64,000 nucleotides of DNA, taken from contig DVFL01000029.1 of NCBI GenBank assembly GCA_018713255.1, forward strand, positions 62,001 through 126,000. Direction: 5' to 3'. The notes under the pieces are model-generated. The model was not told where the DNA came from, ran no database searches, and saw nothing but the letters and a program-made list of their open reading frames with translations. Shown here in pieces: positions 51,396 to 60,591 of the stretch (position 1 is its first letter; each line of letters begins with the position of its first letter). This stretch comes from Candidatus Cottocaccamicrobium excrementipullorum. GTDB lineage: Bacteria; Bacillota; Clostridia; Lachnospirales; Lachnospiraceae. The position numbers were made by a program, and so were the translations under genes.

Positions 51396-52829
51396 TTAAT
51401 ACTGAAAATACAGGAAGGGACTGTAGGTAGAATTAACAATGCACATCACATCAATGATTCCCAGCAGCAGCAAAAGCACTTCCTGAAGCAGGAAAAGAAC
51501 AGGGGTATTTTCTGCTGTCTCTTCCAATTTTTTTAATGGTTTCCACGAGCATGGAACAGCGCCTAAAATCGCCGCCGCCATTAACACTAGGATCTTAAAT
51601 TCAAAGAAATAGGGCCAGGACAGGTCGATAAAGGAAAAATCAGCCAGTCCGAACATGATGGCGAAATACTGACAGATCTGGGACAGGCTGGCCAGCCGGA
51701 AAAAGATCCAGCTGATGTAGACGATAAACATGGCTGCAGCCCATTTGATCCATCCCGGCGTTTTCTTGTACCAGGACTTGTCCCGGATGCACCGCTCTGC
51801 CACAACACAGACGCCGTTCAAGCATCCCCACAAAAGATAATTCCATCCGGCACCATGCCAGATTCCGGTGAGAAGGAATACTACAAACAAGTTGCGGAGG
51901 GTTTTGAAAAAGCCCTTCCGATTTCCTCCAAGGGGAATATAAACATATTCCCGAAACCAGGTGCCCAGGGAGATATGCCATCTTCTCCAAAATTCGGAGA
52001 TGGAGAGAGAGCAGTAGGGAAAGTGAAAATTGTCTTTGATCTGAATGCCAAAGAGGCCGGAGAGCCCGATGGCAATATCGGAATACCCGGAAAAGTCATA
52101 ATAAATCTGCAGCATATAAAGGAAGGCGCCTCCCCATGCAGTGGGTGCATCAATGCCATATGCTGCGCTGCTTTGAATATCTGCCACCACCGCCCCGAAG
52201 GTATCCGCCAGAATCAGTTTTTTTGCCATGCCGATGATGATGCGGTTAATGCTTCGGATCACCTGAGTGGAATCGGGAATTTTCCGGTTAAGCTGTCCTT
52301 GAAATTCCTTCCACAGCTGGATGGGACCAGAGCTTACCTTGGGGAAAAAGGTGAGGTAAAGGGCCGTGTCCAGGAAGCTTCCTGGCGCGGCGTCGCCGCG
52401 ATAAGTGTCCGTCAGATAGGAAACAGCGGAAAAAGTGATAAAGGAAATTCCTAATGGGGCGGCAATGCTGATTCCCAAAGAGCTTCCAGTAAAAATCCGG
52501 AAGACGAAAGCGGCATACTTGCAGACAAACAGGATCAGCAGAACGCCGAAGGCGGAGAGTGCCAGCCAGAATTTAGGAGAGGGATTCTGTTTTCGGGCGG
52601 CGATGAGCCTGCCGGCGGCATAAACCAGAATGGAATATCCCACGAGGAAAAAGGCGTCCCGAATTCCGGCACAGGCATAAAATCCCAGACTGGCAATCCA
52701 TAAGAAAAGATCTTTCATCCTTAGAGTCTGGAGAGTTTTCCATTTCCAGCCAATCAGCTCAATCCCATAATATCCTGCCAGACATAAGGGAAGAAATACA
52801 AATAAAAAAACAAGATGAGTAAAAGGCAT
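51396..52829 (-). CDS. MBOAT-family membrane O-acyltransferase (AlgI/DltB-like)
   Basis: Encodes 477 residues with about eleven spans. MBOAT motifs are clear: FWRRWHISLGTWFREYVYIP (about 285-304) and the catalytic His325 in TGIWHGAGWNYLLWG; SGYSDIAIG lies in between. It takes an acyl group from a cytosolic donor and passes it across the membrane to the extracellular partner. Together the pair forms an O-acetylation module like AlgI-AlgJ/X. No D-Ala ligase genes are nearby, so teichoic acid D-alanylation (DltB) is less likely. Confidence 0.92.
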   Translation of the reverse strand: MPFTHLVFLFVFLPLCLAGYYGIELIGWKWKTLQTLRMKDLFLWIASLGFYACAGIRDAFFLVGYSILVYAAGRLIAARKQNPSPKFWLALSAFGVLLILFVCKYAAFVFRIFTGSSLGISIAAPLGISFITFSAVSYLTDTYRGDAAPGSFLDTALYLTFFPKVSSGPIQLWKEFQGQLNRKIPDSTQVIRSINRIIIGMAKKLILADTFGAVVADIQSSAAYGIDAPTAWGGAFLYMLQIYYDFSGYSDIAIGLSGLFGIQIKDNFHFPYCSLSISEFWRRWHISLGTWFREYVYIPLGGNRKGFFKTLRNLFVVFLLTGIWHGAGWNYLLWGCLNGVCVVAERCIRDKSWYKKTPGWIKWAAAMFIVYISWIFFRLASLSQICQYFAIMFGLADFSFIDLSWPYFFEFKILVLMAAAILGAVPCSWKPLKKLEETAENTPVLFLLQEVLLLLLGIIDVMCIVNSTYSPFLYFQY

Positions 52830-52974
52830 ATCGTTCCTCCGTCATTTTCGTCAATGTTCTCCAGGGGATTATTATAGCATGGCTGGGAAAACCCATCAAG
52901 AATAACAGAAAATAACCACAAGGCGCAGGATTTTGCAGAGATCTTGTTTTCTCCATGAGAAATTCACAAACCCA

Positions 52975-52983
52975 TGCTATACT
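52975..52983 (+). promoter_or_regulatory. Extended -10 promoter of the second two-component system
   Basis: TGCTATACT (52975-52983), an extended -10 element, lies 18 bases before ATG 53002. There is no good -35 box at the proper distance. Confidence 0.5.
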
Positions 52984-53001
52984 GCATTCGGGTGATAATC
53001 G

Positions 53002-53670
53002 ATGAAACATATTTTAGTGGTGGAGGATGAGCCGGACATCCAGGAGCTTCTCTGCGCCTGCCTTCGGGATGCAGGATACCAGGTATCTGAGGCTTTAGAT
53101 GGAGTGGAGGCGCTGGCGCTGTTTCAGTCCCGGCCTTTTGATTTGGTTCTGCTGGATGTAATGCTGCCGAAAATAGATGGATTCGGCGTGTGCGAGGTGA
53201 TTCGCAGACAGTCCCAGATTCCTGTGTTAATGCTTACCGCTTTGGAGGGAGAAGAGGATCAGCTGAGGGGATTTGGAATGGATATTGACGATTATGTGAC
53301 GAAACCCTTCTCCATGCCGGTTTTACTGGAAAAAATTCGGGTAATTCTGCGCAGAAGCTCTGGAAAAGATGAGGAAAACTGTTTATGTTACCGGGATCTG
53401 ACCATTAACCTGGATACCAGGGAAGTATTCCAGTCAGGAGAAAAACGGGAGCTTACGGTGAGAGAATTTGAGCTGCTGCATGTGTTTATTTCTGCTCCCG
53501 GAAGAGTATTTACCCGAGAAATGTTATTGGCCAGAATCTGGGGATACGATTTTTATGGAGATGAGCGGGTGGTGGACTGCCATATTAAAAATCTCCGGCA
53601 TAAGCTGGCTGGGGAGTATATTGAGACGGTGAGGGGAGTTGGATATCGTGCTGGGAAAGAAAATCAGTGA
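53002..53670 (+). CDS. OmpR-family response regulator
   Basis: Encodes 222 residues: receiver domain with acidic EDE (about 8-10), acceptor Asp52 in LVLLDVMLPK and Lys in VTKPF; winged helix output domain (about 130-220) with TVREFELLHVFISAPGRVFT and VRGVGYRA. The ribosome binding site is weak (GGGTGAT). Its end overlaps the kinase gene start by 32 bases if TTG 53639 is used. Likely controls the adjacent ABC/peptidase operon. Confidence 0.93.
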   Translation: MKHILVVEDEPDIQELLCACLRDAGYQVSEALDGVEALALFQSRPFDLVLLDVMLPKIDGFGVCEVIRRQSQIPVLMLTALEGEEDQLRGFGMDIDDYVTKPFSMPVLLEKIRVILRRSSGKDEENCLCYRDLTINLDTREVFQSGEKRELTVREFELLHVFISAPGRVFTREMLLARIWGYDFYGDERVVDCHIKNLRHKLAGEYIETVRGVGYRAGKENQ

Positions 53671-55174
53671 AAGTTTGACCGCCCGGATTTTTCTCCTTAC
53701 CGTCCTGATTTTGTTTGGGGCCGGAGCCATTACTTTCGGCTTGATTGCCTGGGCGGCGCCGGTTACTTACACGGCGGCAGTAAATGAGGAATTAAGGCAG
53801 CAGGTCGATGATCTGGTGGGACAGCTGGAAAAAACCAGGTTTGAGGATTGTGGGCCGGTGATCGATGGATTTATCCGATTGTCTGGAGCTGAGGTTATGG
53901 TGCTGGGGGAAGATGGAAGAATTGCAACCACAGGTTCCAGTCTGGCTGTGGAGTTTATTCAGGACGGAGAGACAGGGGAGAGCAGCTCTTTGGGCAGCGG
54001 GGCAGAATGGGCAGCAGGGGATGTGGCCGCAGCGGGAGATGAGGCGGCAGTTGCCTGGACAGCCCAGGGGCTGGAAGGAAATGAGATGATCACGGTGACC
54101 ATGGCAGAGGAAAACACAATCACCAGTCCAATTCGGTTTGCCGATCAGGAAGAAATCTATTCCATCTGGGTTACTCCTCGAATCATGGCAGAAAATGTGG
54201 CGGTAAAGGCACTGGCCCAGATTGCGCCCTGGCTCATGGCGGCTCTTCTCGGATTTTCTGTTTTCTGGGGCTGGGTTTATTCCCGGTATATTACCCGTCC
54301 CATTCTCCGGCTTCAGGGCATTGCCGGGCGAATGGCCGGCCTGGAGTTTAGCTGGAAATGCGAGGAAAAACGCCGAGATGAAATCGGTGATCTGGGCCGC
54401 AGTCTGGACCTGATGGCCGGCCGGCTGTCTGCGGCGCTGAAGGAACTGGAGGCAGCCAATGCTGCTCTCAGGAGAGAGGTAGAGCAGCAGCAGGAACTGG
54501 AGCGCCAGAGGACGGCGTTTTTTTCTGCAGCTTCCCATGAACTGAAAACTCCGGTAACTATTTTGAAGGGACAGCTGTGGGGAATGCTGGAGGGAATTGG
54601 CGTATATCAGGACAGGGATAAATATTTGCTGCGATGTCTTCAGACGGCAGGCCGGATGGAAAAGCTGATTCAAGAAATGTTGTCTATCTCACGGATGGAA
54701 AGCGGGAAAGCTGAAGTGAAAATGGAACAGGTGGAGCTGTCCGGCCTGATTAAGAAACAGATTGCTTTGGATCAAGGATTATTTGAACAGAGAGGACAGC
54801 AGATGGTGATTTCCCTGACCCCGGAAACCGTTGTAATCGGCGATGCCGTTTTGTTAGCCAGGATGGTGGAGAATCTCCTTTCCAACGCTGCGTTTTACTC
54901 TCCTGAAGGGGCGAAAATCCGGGTATGGTGCGGGAAAATGGAAAATTGTCCTTGCTTTACCGTTGAAAATACTGGCGTACAGATTGGAAAAGAAGCCCTT
55001 TCTCGTCTGTTTGAGCCTTTTTACCGGGAGGAAAATTCCCGGAACCGCCGGACCGGAGGAAGCGGCCTGGGGCTTTATCTGGTAAAGATGATTTCAGAAA
55101 GACATGATGCCGTGTGCAAAATTGAAAATATTGAAGATGGCGTCCGAGCGTCGGTCCGTTTTTCTAAGGGCTGA
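53639..55174 (+). CDS. Sensor histidine kinase with extracellular domain
   Basis: Encodes up to 511 residues from TTG 53639, or about 508 from GTG 53648; both lie in the end of the regulator gene. One span at about 15-38, an extracellular domain (about 40-190) unusually rich in Gly/Ala/Glu in the middle, a second span (about 198-218), HAMP, coiled coil, then the DHp domain with His300 in ASHELKTPVTI and HATPase (ENLLSNAAFYS, GSGLGLYLV). The N-D-x-G G1 box is degenerate (ENTGVQIG), but the rest is intact. Acts with the regulator encoded upstream. Confidence 0.9.
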   Translation: MDIVLGKKISESLTARIFLLTVLILFGAGAITFGLIAWAAPVTYTAAVNEELRQQVDDLVGQLEKTRFEDCGPVIDGFIRLSGAEVMVLGEDGRIATTGSSLAVEFIQDGETGESSSLGSGAEWAAGDVAAAGDEAAVAWTAQGLEGNEMITVTMAEENTITSPIRFADQEEIYSIWVTPRIMAENVAVKALAQIAPWLMAALLGFSVFWGWVYSRYITRPILRLQGIAGRMAGLEFSWKCEEKRRDEIGDLGRSLDLMAGRLSAALKELEAANAALRREVEQQQELERQRTAFFSAASHELKTPVTILKGQLWGMLEGIGVYQDRDKYLLRCLQTAGRMEKLIQEMLSISRMESGKAEVKMEQVELSGLIKKQIALDQGLFEQRGQQMVISLTPETVVIGDAVLLARMVENLLSNAAFYSPEGAKIRVWCGKMENCPCFTVENTGVQIGKEALSRLFEPFYREENSRNRRTGGSGLGLYLVKMISERHDAVCKIENIEDGVRASVRFSKG

Positions 55175-55191
55175 CCCATGGATTTTAGGAG

Positions 55192-55224
55192 AACGTTCTG
55201 CCGGCTGCGGCAGAGCGTTTTTTT
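55192..55224 (+). terminator. Intrinsic terminator
   Basis: AACGTTCTGCCG (55192-55203) pairs with CGGCAGAGCGTT (55208-55219) with a mismatch, followed by T residues to 55224. Separates the two-component genes from the ABC operon. Confidence 0.8.
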
Positions 55225-55379
55225 CTGAAAAGCCAAGAGGGAGCGGCGGACTTTGGATCTTCATAGAAAACACATCTTGACTCCATGATTTCTTTATCTG
55301 CAGGCAGTAGCATGATGAACAGAGGAAAATGCTTTGCGCAAAACAATCCTCAATTATTTGCAGAAAGGAGATTAAGGAA

Positions 55380-56240
55380 GTGGAAATCAGAATGGAAAAC
55401 GTGAGCATGATTTATCCAAATGGGAAAGAAGCACTGAGACAAGTCAGTCTGGACATGGCTTCACCTAGTCTGACTGGTCTGCTTGGCCCTAACGGTGCAG
55501 GAAAGTCCACTTTGATTAAACTGCTGGCTGGAGCTTTGCTTCCCACCTCCGGTTCCATACAGGTGGAAGGAGAACCATTCCCTAAGGGGAGAAAAAGGGT
55601 AAAGGAGAATTTAGGGTATTTGCCCCAGGAGTTCGGCTTGTTTGACGAGCTGACGGTGACGCAGTTTTTAGATTACATGGCTGCCTTGAAAGGACTGCGC
55701 TGCCCTCAGGCGTCTATTCAGGAGGCAATTGAGGCAGTAAATCTAATGGATAAGGCAAAGACCAGAATCGGCGCCTTGTCGGGAGGGCAGCGGCAGCGGG
55801 TGGGGATCGCCCAGGCCCTCCTTGGAAGTCCTCAGCTGATGATTTTCGATGAGCCAACCGTCGGGCTGGATCCGGAGGAGCGGATACATTTTCGAAATCT
55901 TTTTTCGCAGACAGCCCAGAACAGACTGATTTTGTTATCAACCCATATCATTGAGGATGTGCAGGCGGTATGTGATCAGCTGCTGGTCATGAATCATGGC
56001 AGAATTTTATTTGCAGGAAAGCCGGAGCAGCTGATTCAGAAGGCCGAAGGTCATGTGGGACTTTTTTGGGAGAAGGAAATTTTAGATGCTGAAGGCCTGC
56101 AGATTACTTCCAGGGTTAATACCAGCCGGGGAATACGATGCCGGGGGGTGGCGGAGGTTCTGCCTCCAGGAGCCCGGACGGAAGAGCCGTCTCTGGAGGA
56201 TGCATATCTTTATCTGATTTCAAGGGAGGAGACGAGATGA
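55380..56240 (+). CDS. ABC transporter ATP-binding protein
   Basis: Encodes 286 residues from GTG 55380, which has AGGAG at normal distance (ATG 55392 is an alternative). Walker A GPNGAGKST (about 35-43), Q-loop LPQEFGLF, signature LSGGQRQRVGIAQALL, Walker B LMIFDEPTVGLDPEE and the switch His in LLSTHIIED. About 60 extra residues after the ATPase domain. It belongs to the drug/peptide-exporter class. It overlaps the next gene by four bases (ATGA), which encodes its permease, and is likely controlled by the two-component pair upstream. Confidence 0.93.
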   Translation: MEIRMENVSMIYPNGKEALRQVSLDMASPSLTGLLGPNGAGKSTLIKLLAGALLPTSGSIQVEGEPFPKGRKRVKENLGYLPQEFGLFDELTVTQFLDYMAALKGLRCPQASIQEAIEAVNLMDKAKTRIGALSGGQRQRVGIAQALLGSPQLMIFDEPTVGLDPEERIHFRNLFSQTAQNRLILLSTHIIEDVQAVCDQLLVMNHGRILFAGKPEQLIQKAEGHVGLFWEKEILDAEGLQITSRVNTSRGIRCRGVAEVLPPGARTEEPSLEDAYLYLISREETR

Positions 56241-58438
56241 AGGGAATATTTTTGTGCTTTTCCCAGGTGCAGAGACTTCTTCTGCGGCCTGGAACCTGGC
56301 TGACCATATTTTTGACGGTGCTTTCTCCCCTGGCGGGACTGACTGTGTATCAGCCGGCTTCTGCCAGCACCATGCTTACCAAGTATTTGGCCAACCCATC
56401 CCTCGCCGGAGGTACGGCAGGAGGAATCATTTTTGGGCTGTTTACCATCTATGAGCTGGACCGGGAAAAACGGAACAGGGTGGATGTGCTGACAGAAGGG
56501 GCAGTTTCTCCCTTGAGAATGTCGTGGGTACGTCTCCTTGCATTAACGGGGACAGCGGTTGTTACCCTGGCGGCGGCCATGGTGATCTGGCTGCCCATTA
56601 CCGGCAAACTGACGGGAAATGTCTTTGCGGGAAGAGATTATGTCCTTGCCTATATTCTTTTCATGGGCTTTGGGATGGAACTTTCTGTGCTCGCAGCCTC
56701 CGCTGCCTTTCAGGCTGCCGGCCGGGGAGAGTTTGCAGTGGTGCTGTTTGCCGTTTTCTCCGGATTGAGCTTGACGATTTGGGCGGATAACTGGCAGTTG
56801 TGCTGGCTGAATCCCTCCCTGTGGGCCATGTCTGATGATTTTTCTAATTCTCGTCTTTTTCGGGAAATCGCCTATATGCGTCTGACCTGGCTGGCGGCCC
56901 TGACAGGAGTGTGGGCGGTATCCTGGCTCTGCATCCGGCAGTATGGAAAAGGATTGTTTGCTTCTTTTTTCTGGAGTGCCCGCAAAGTTTACCGGCCATT
57001 TGCAGCTATTCTTCTGCTGAGTGCTGCGTCAGCGGCTTATTTGGCCCAGCCTTTTTATGACAACAGCAATCCTGATCTATCTGCAGCTGTTTTGGATCAT
57101 CTTCCGTTGGCGGAAGGAGTAACCTGCTTATCCAGAAGAGTCTGGGTTTATCCTGATACGGAGAAGGGTGCTGTGGACGGCCGGGCGTTGTACCAGCTCC
57201 GAAATACTTCCGGCAAGGAACAGATGATCTTTTTCGGCGTTGCTCCAGGATACCGCATTATTTCAGCGGATGTCAATGAAAAAGCTGTTTCTTCGTCTTT
57301 TTCTGGTGATGAAGAAAACAATATGGCTCTCTGGAAGACGGTGATTCCAGCAGATGAGGAATTGGAGCTGGTGCTGGAGTATGGCGGCTTCCCAAAAGAG
57401 TGGAATATTCTGACCTTAACCCCGGGAACTCCGGAAATCAGTGAAGAATACTTGTGCCTGGAAAATCAGAATATGGCTCCGTATTTGTTAAATGCATCAT
57501 CTCCAGAAGATGGGGTAAGGGCGGCAATTGAGATAACGGTTCCCGACCATATGACAGTAATTCCCTTTGGGCCTGGCCAGGCAGAGGTGATAAAAGATCA
57601 GGGAGACGGAAAGAAGACCTGGCGATATGAAGGCAGGGGATTTGGGGGAATTGTCTATGCCGGAGATTACCTTTGCCAGGAGATTGAGGCTGGCGGGATT
57701 CAGATTCAGTTTTATTATGGCCGGAAACACCAGAAGGTGATGGAAGAAGCCAAAGCGGCGGAAGCCATCAAGGCTGTGGTGAATTACTGCACCAGCCATT
57801 ACGGGGCTTTATCTTTTGGAGAAAATGGAAGGCTTAAGTTGATCCAGAGCCGGGTAATTGGAGGAGGATATGCCGGAAATGGAGCCAGCCTTCTGGATGA
57901 AGGGGATTTTACTGCCGCAAATCTAAACAATAAGGAAAAGGGCGCTGTTCCTGGAGAAGTGATGATCCATGAGCTGGTCCATCAGTGGTGGGGACTGGCC
58001 AATATGTTTGATGAAGCAGACGCAGGCCCCTGGTCATCGGAAGGGCTCACCGTCTATACTACTTATCGGATTGTTAAGGAACTTTACGGTGAAGAGTATG
58101 CCCGAAAGAATTATCTTGAACAGTGGAAAGAGGAGACAAAAAATTATTATCTGAATTTCTATGTCAGAAATCCGGAATATTTGAAGGCTCTTCCGGAAGA
58201 TAAGAGGCTGGACATTGCCAACGGTCTGTCTTCTTTGCTCCATTACAGCGAGATGCCTTTAAAGATTTTGAAGGCAGAACAGCTGGTGGGAGGCGAGGCG
58301 GCCATGGATCAGATTCTAAGCCAGTTGTTTAACCGTGAACTTGACCCGGCTTATCCTTTTTTCACCTACGAAAACTTTTTAGATGCCTGCGGGCTCACAG
58401 AGGAGGAATTAAGTCTTGAACAAGATATTTCAATATGA
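56237..58438 (+). CDS. ABC permease fused to M1-type zinc metallopeptidase domain
   Basis: Encodes 733 residues from ATG 56237 (GGGAGGAGACG ahead). About residues 1-275 form a permease-like region with around seven hydrophobic segments. Residues about 300-733 resemble an M1 gluzincin peptidase with HELVHQWWG (His578, Glu579, His582) and Glu602 in SSEGLT; 19 residues separate His582 and Glu602, one more than the common 18. The exopeptidase motif GxMEN is absent; GGGYAGN (542-548) stands near that place. The peptidase domain probably faces outside and could trim or degrade a peptide handled by the transporter. The fusion is known in clostridia but its substrate is not. Confidence 0.87.
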   Translation: MKGIFLCFSQVQRLLLRPGTWLTIFLTVLSPLAGLTVYQPASASTMLTKYLANPSLAGGTAGGIIFGLFTIYELDREKRNRVDVLTEGAVSPLRMSWVRLLALTGTAVVTLAAAMVIWLPITGKLTGNVFAGRDYVLAYILFMGFGMELSVLAASAAFQAAGRGEFAVVLFAVFSGLSLTIWADNWQLCWLNPSLWAMSDDFSNSRLFREIAYMRLTWLAALTGVWAVSWLCIRQYGKGLFASFFWSARKVYRPFAAILLLSAASAAYLAQPFYDNSNPDLSAAVLDHLPLAEGVTCLSRRVWVYPDTEKGAVDGRALYQLRNTSGKEQMIFFGVAPGYRIISADVNEKAVSSSFSGDEENNMALWKTVIPADEELELVLEYGGFPKEWNILTLTPGTPEISEEYLCLENQNMAPYLLNASSPEDGVRAAIEITVPDHMTVIPFGPGQAEVIKDQGDGKKTWRYEGRGFGGIVYAGDYLCQEIEAGGIQIQFYYGRKHQKVMEEAKAAEAIKAVVNYCTSHYGALSFGENGRLKLIQSRVIGGGYAGNGASLLDEGDFTAANLNNKEKGAVPGEVMIHELVHQWWGLANMFDEADAGPWSSEGLTVYTTYRIVKELYGEEYARKNYLEQWKEETKNYYLNFYVRNPEYLKALPEDKRLDIANGLSSLLHYSEMPLKILKAEQLVGGEAAMDQILSQLFNRELDPAYPFFTYENFLDACGLTEEELSLEQDISI

Positions 58439-59132
58439 GTGCAGACGGCTCATGAGCAGCCGATTCTTTGCCGGGCTATTGCTGGTGGTTTTGGTCTATG
58501 GCTGGCAGGTGCTGACTGAGGTAACCATTCTTGGAGCAGCTCATACGGCGCCTTTTTCTCCCTGGAGCTTTGGGGATTATATCAGCCGGATGCTGCCGCT
58601 TTTATGGGCGGGGACGCAGCTTTTTCTCACGGCTTTTCTTTCCCCTAAGGCCAGGAGAACAGAGGCTCTCACGGATGTGCTGCAGGATTCCTGTATTTTG
58701 TATGCGCTGGTCCGGCAGAGCGCGGTATTGGCTGGAACAGCGGTTTTGGCACTGGCTGTTTTTGGGGAAGGACTGGTGTTTTATGGTTTGTATTTTCACT
58801 GGTATGAATGGAGAACACTGCTGTCCCCCTTTTTCCTTGTTCTGATGCCTGGCCTGGTATTTGGGCTGGGAAGCGGATGGTTTTTAGGGCAGTTAAAATC
58901 CTGGCTGGTGTATGGATGGATGTTCATGCCCTTTTTGTGGAGAATCCTTCCCCTGCCAGATGCGTTCGGGCTGTTAAGCGGAACCTTTTTTTCTCAGTAT
59001 CCGCTGACGCTGGAAAAATTAGATCCTGAGTTTACCGTGCCGGGAGTGAATCTATTGGTTCAAGCGGGGCTGCTGGCAGGAGGGGCAGTCTTCTCTTTAC
59101 AGGGGAAAAACAGAAGAAGGAATCAGAAATAG
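58416..59132 (+). CDS. ABC-2-type membrane protein, second permease
   Basis: Encodes 238 residues from TTG 58416, preceded by GAGGAGGAATT and overlapping the previous gene by 23 bases. Six hydrophobic segments, no other domain. Its N-terminus (NKIFQYECRRLMSSRFFAGL) is typical of ABC-2 permeases. It should pair with the peptidase-linked permease to form the channel powered by the ATPase encoded at 55380. Confidence 0.8.
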   Translation: MNKIFQYECRRLMSSRFFAGLLLVVLVYGWQVLTEVTILGAAHTAPFSPWSFGDYISRMLPLLWAGTQLFLTAFLSPKARRTEALTDVLQDSCILYALVRQSAVLAGTAVLALAVFGEGLVFYGLYFHWYEWRTLLSPFFLVLMPGLVFGLGSGWFLGQLKSWLVYGWMFMPFLWRILPLPDAFGLLSGTFFSQYPLTLEKLDPEFTVPGVNLLVQAGLLAGGAVFSLQGKNRRRNQK

Positions 59133-59148
59133 AAAGGACCGTGATATT

Positions 59149-59640
59149 GTGGAAGCGACTGCCCGCCGCATGGGACAGCCGGTATCGGAGATCAGCGAGA
59201 AGGAGGAGCGGGGCGGCAATATATTTTCTAATCGGAGATATCCTCTGGGAACTGGGCTGATCAGCATGCAGCAGGAGATTTTTTATGTTCAGTCAAATAT
59301 CATCCGGGATTTAGCTCACAAAGAATCCTGCATTATTGTTGGACGCTGCGCAGACAGTATTCTGCAGGATATCAGCAGATGTCTGAATGTTTATGTATAC
59401 GCTCCGCTGGAGGCTCGTCTGAAAAATTGTACAGAACTTCTGGGAATGGATGAAAATACGGCGAAGCGTATGATTCGGGAGGTGGACCGGGCGCGGGAGG
59501 TGTACCGTTTACGGTACTGCGACGGCGTTAAGTCGGTGCTGGACCATCGGGATTTGCTGATTGACAGCAGCAAGTATGGTCCTCAAAAAACCGCGAAAAT
59601 TTTGTGTGGAGTCGTGCGGGAAGTCTTTTTTGACGAATAA
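59149..59640 (+). pseudogene. 5'-truncated cytidylate kinase-like gene
   Basis: Homology starts with DRDIVEATARRMGQ (frame open from before GTG 59149) and continues through QSNIIRDLAHKESCIIVGRC, YVYAPLEARLK and VDRAREVYRLRYC to the stop at 59640. This is the cytidylate-kinase-like family. Full members have about 195-210 residues and begin with a P-loop such as SREFGSGG; that first part of about 35-45 residues is missing here. The sequence joins right after the permease stop at 59132, so the 5' end was lost by deletion. A 163-residue protein could still be made from GTG 59149 but should not bind ATP normally. Confidence 0.75.
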
Positions 59641-59742
59641 ATATTGATCAATGAAAAGCAGTCATTTTCTATTTGCATTCTCGAAAAAATAGGATTGCTT
59701 ACAATCTTTTGTGAAAATGCTTCATGCCTTAAAAATCCATGA

Positions 59743-60591
59743 TTAAGAATCAGAAGGCAGGGTTTTTAGGAAATTTTCCAGATTTTTTCTGCTTTTGGTC
59801 AGGTAAACGAGATAATAAGAAACATTTGCCTCTTCATCCAAAATCGGGATTTCCACTCGATTAGGCATATGGCCTTCCCGATTCAGCGCTCTGTCGGTAG
59901 TAAAGGTGGGGAGGGCCGATGCTTTTACCAGCTGGTCGAAGGCGTAGGCTTCATTCTGCACCAGGAAATGGGTGTCCGGCATCTTTTGTTCAACTCGTTT
60001 CCAGAAGCCGATGTCAAACCACAGGAGCATGGTTTCTCCGTTTAAATCTTTAAGATGAAGCGCCTTGCTGCCGGAGAGGGGATGGGTAGGGGGAAGAGAG
60101 AAGTACAAATGCTCTTCCCCGTATTTTTTGCAGGAAATTCCTTCTTCCTTCACTGCAAAGGGAAGAATGGCCAGCTGATAAGTGCCGTTTTTTACTCCTT
60201 GAAGCAAGGTACGGTTTTCCCGTATCTCTGAAGAAACCGTCATATCTGGATATAAACGGGAGAGAATGGGAACCAGTTCCCACAATGGGGCCGGAGCGCA
60301 GGAACCAATAAGAATCGTGCGCTGTTTTCGGTCAAAGGTCTGAAGGGAGTTTACCATATCCTGAGCCTGCCATACCAGCTTTCTGGCATATTCTACGGCC
60401 AGTTCTCCATTTTGATTTAACTGAATTTTATTTTTCTTCCGATTGAATAAAGGAACCTGAAGCTCTTCTTCCAGCTTTTGCATAGAACGGCTTAATGCAG
60501 GCTGGGATAAATGCAGTTTCTTTGCGGCGCCGGCCAAGGTGCCGCATTCTGCAACCATAATCAGCTGTTCCATTTGGTTTAGTTCAAACAT
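59743..60591 (-). CDS. LysR-family regulator
   Basis: Encodes 282 residues: helix-turn-helix TLAGAAKKLHLSQPALSRSM (about 17-36) and effector domain (about 90-280). Divergent from the lon region but more than 330 bases from its start. Target not evident; the neighbouring genes on its downstream side are the decayed kinase-like gene and the ABC system. Confidence 0.92.
   Translation of the reverse strand: MFELNQMEQLIMVAECGTLAGAAKKLHLSQPALSRSMQKLEEELQVPLFNRKKNKIQLNQNGELAVEYARKLVWQAQDMVNSLQTFDRKQRTILIGSCAPAPLWELVPILSRLYPDMTVSSEIRENRTLLQGVKNGTYQLAILPFAVKEEGISCKKYGEEHLYFSLPPTHPLSGSKALHLKDLNGETMLLWFDIGFWKRVEQKMPDTHFLVQNEAYAFDQLVKASALPTFTTDRALNREGHMPNRVEIPILDEEANVSYYLVYLTKSRKNLENFLKTLPSDS

Noticed and set aside
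51855..52454. Plus-strand frame of 199 codons opposite the MBOAT gene
   Set aside because: Antisense to a gene with intact catalytic motifs and no translation signal of its own.
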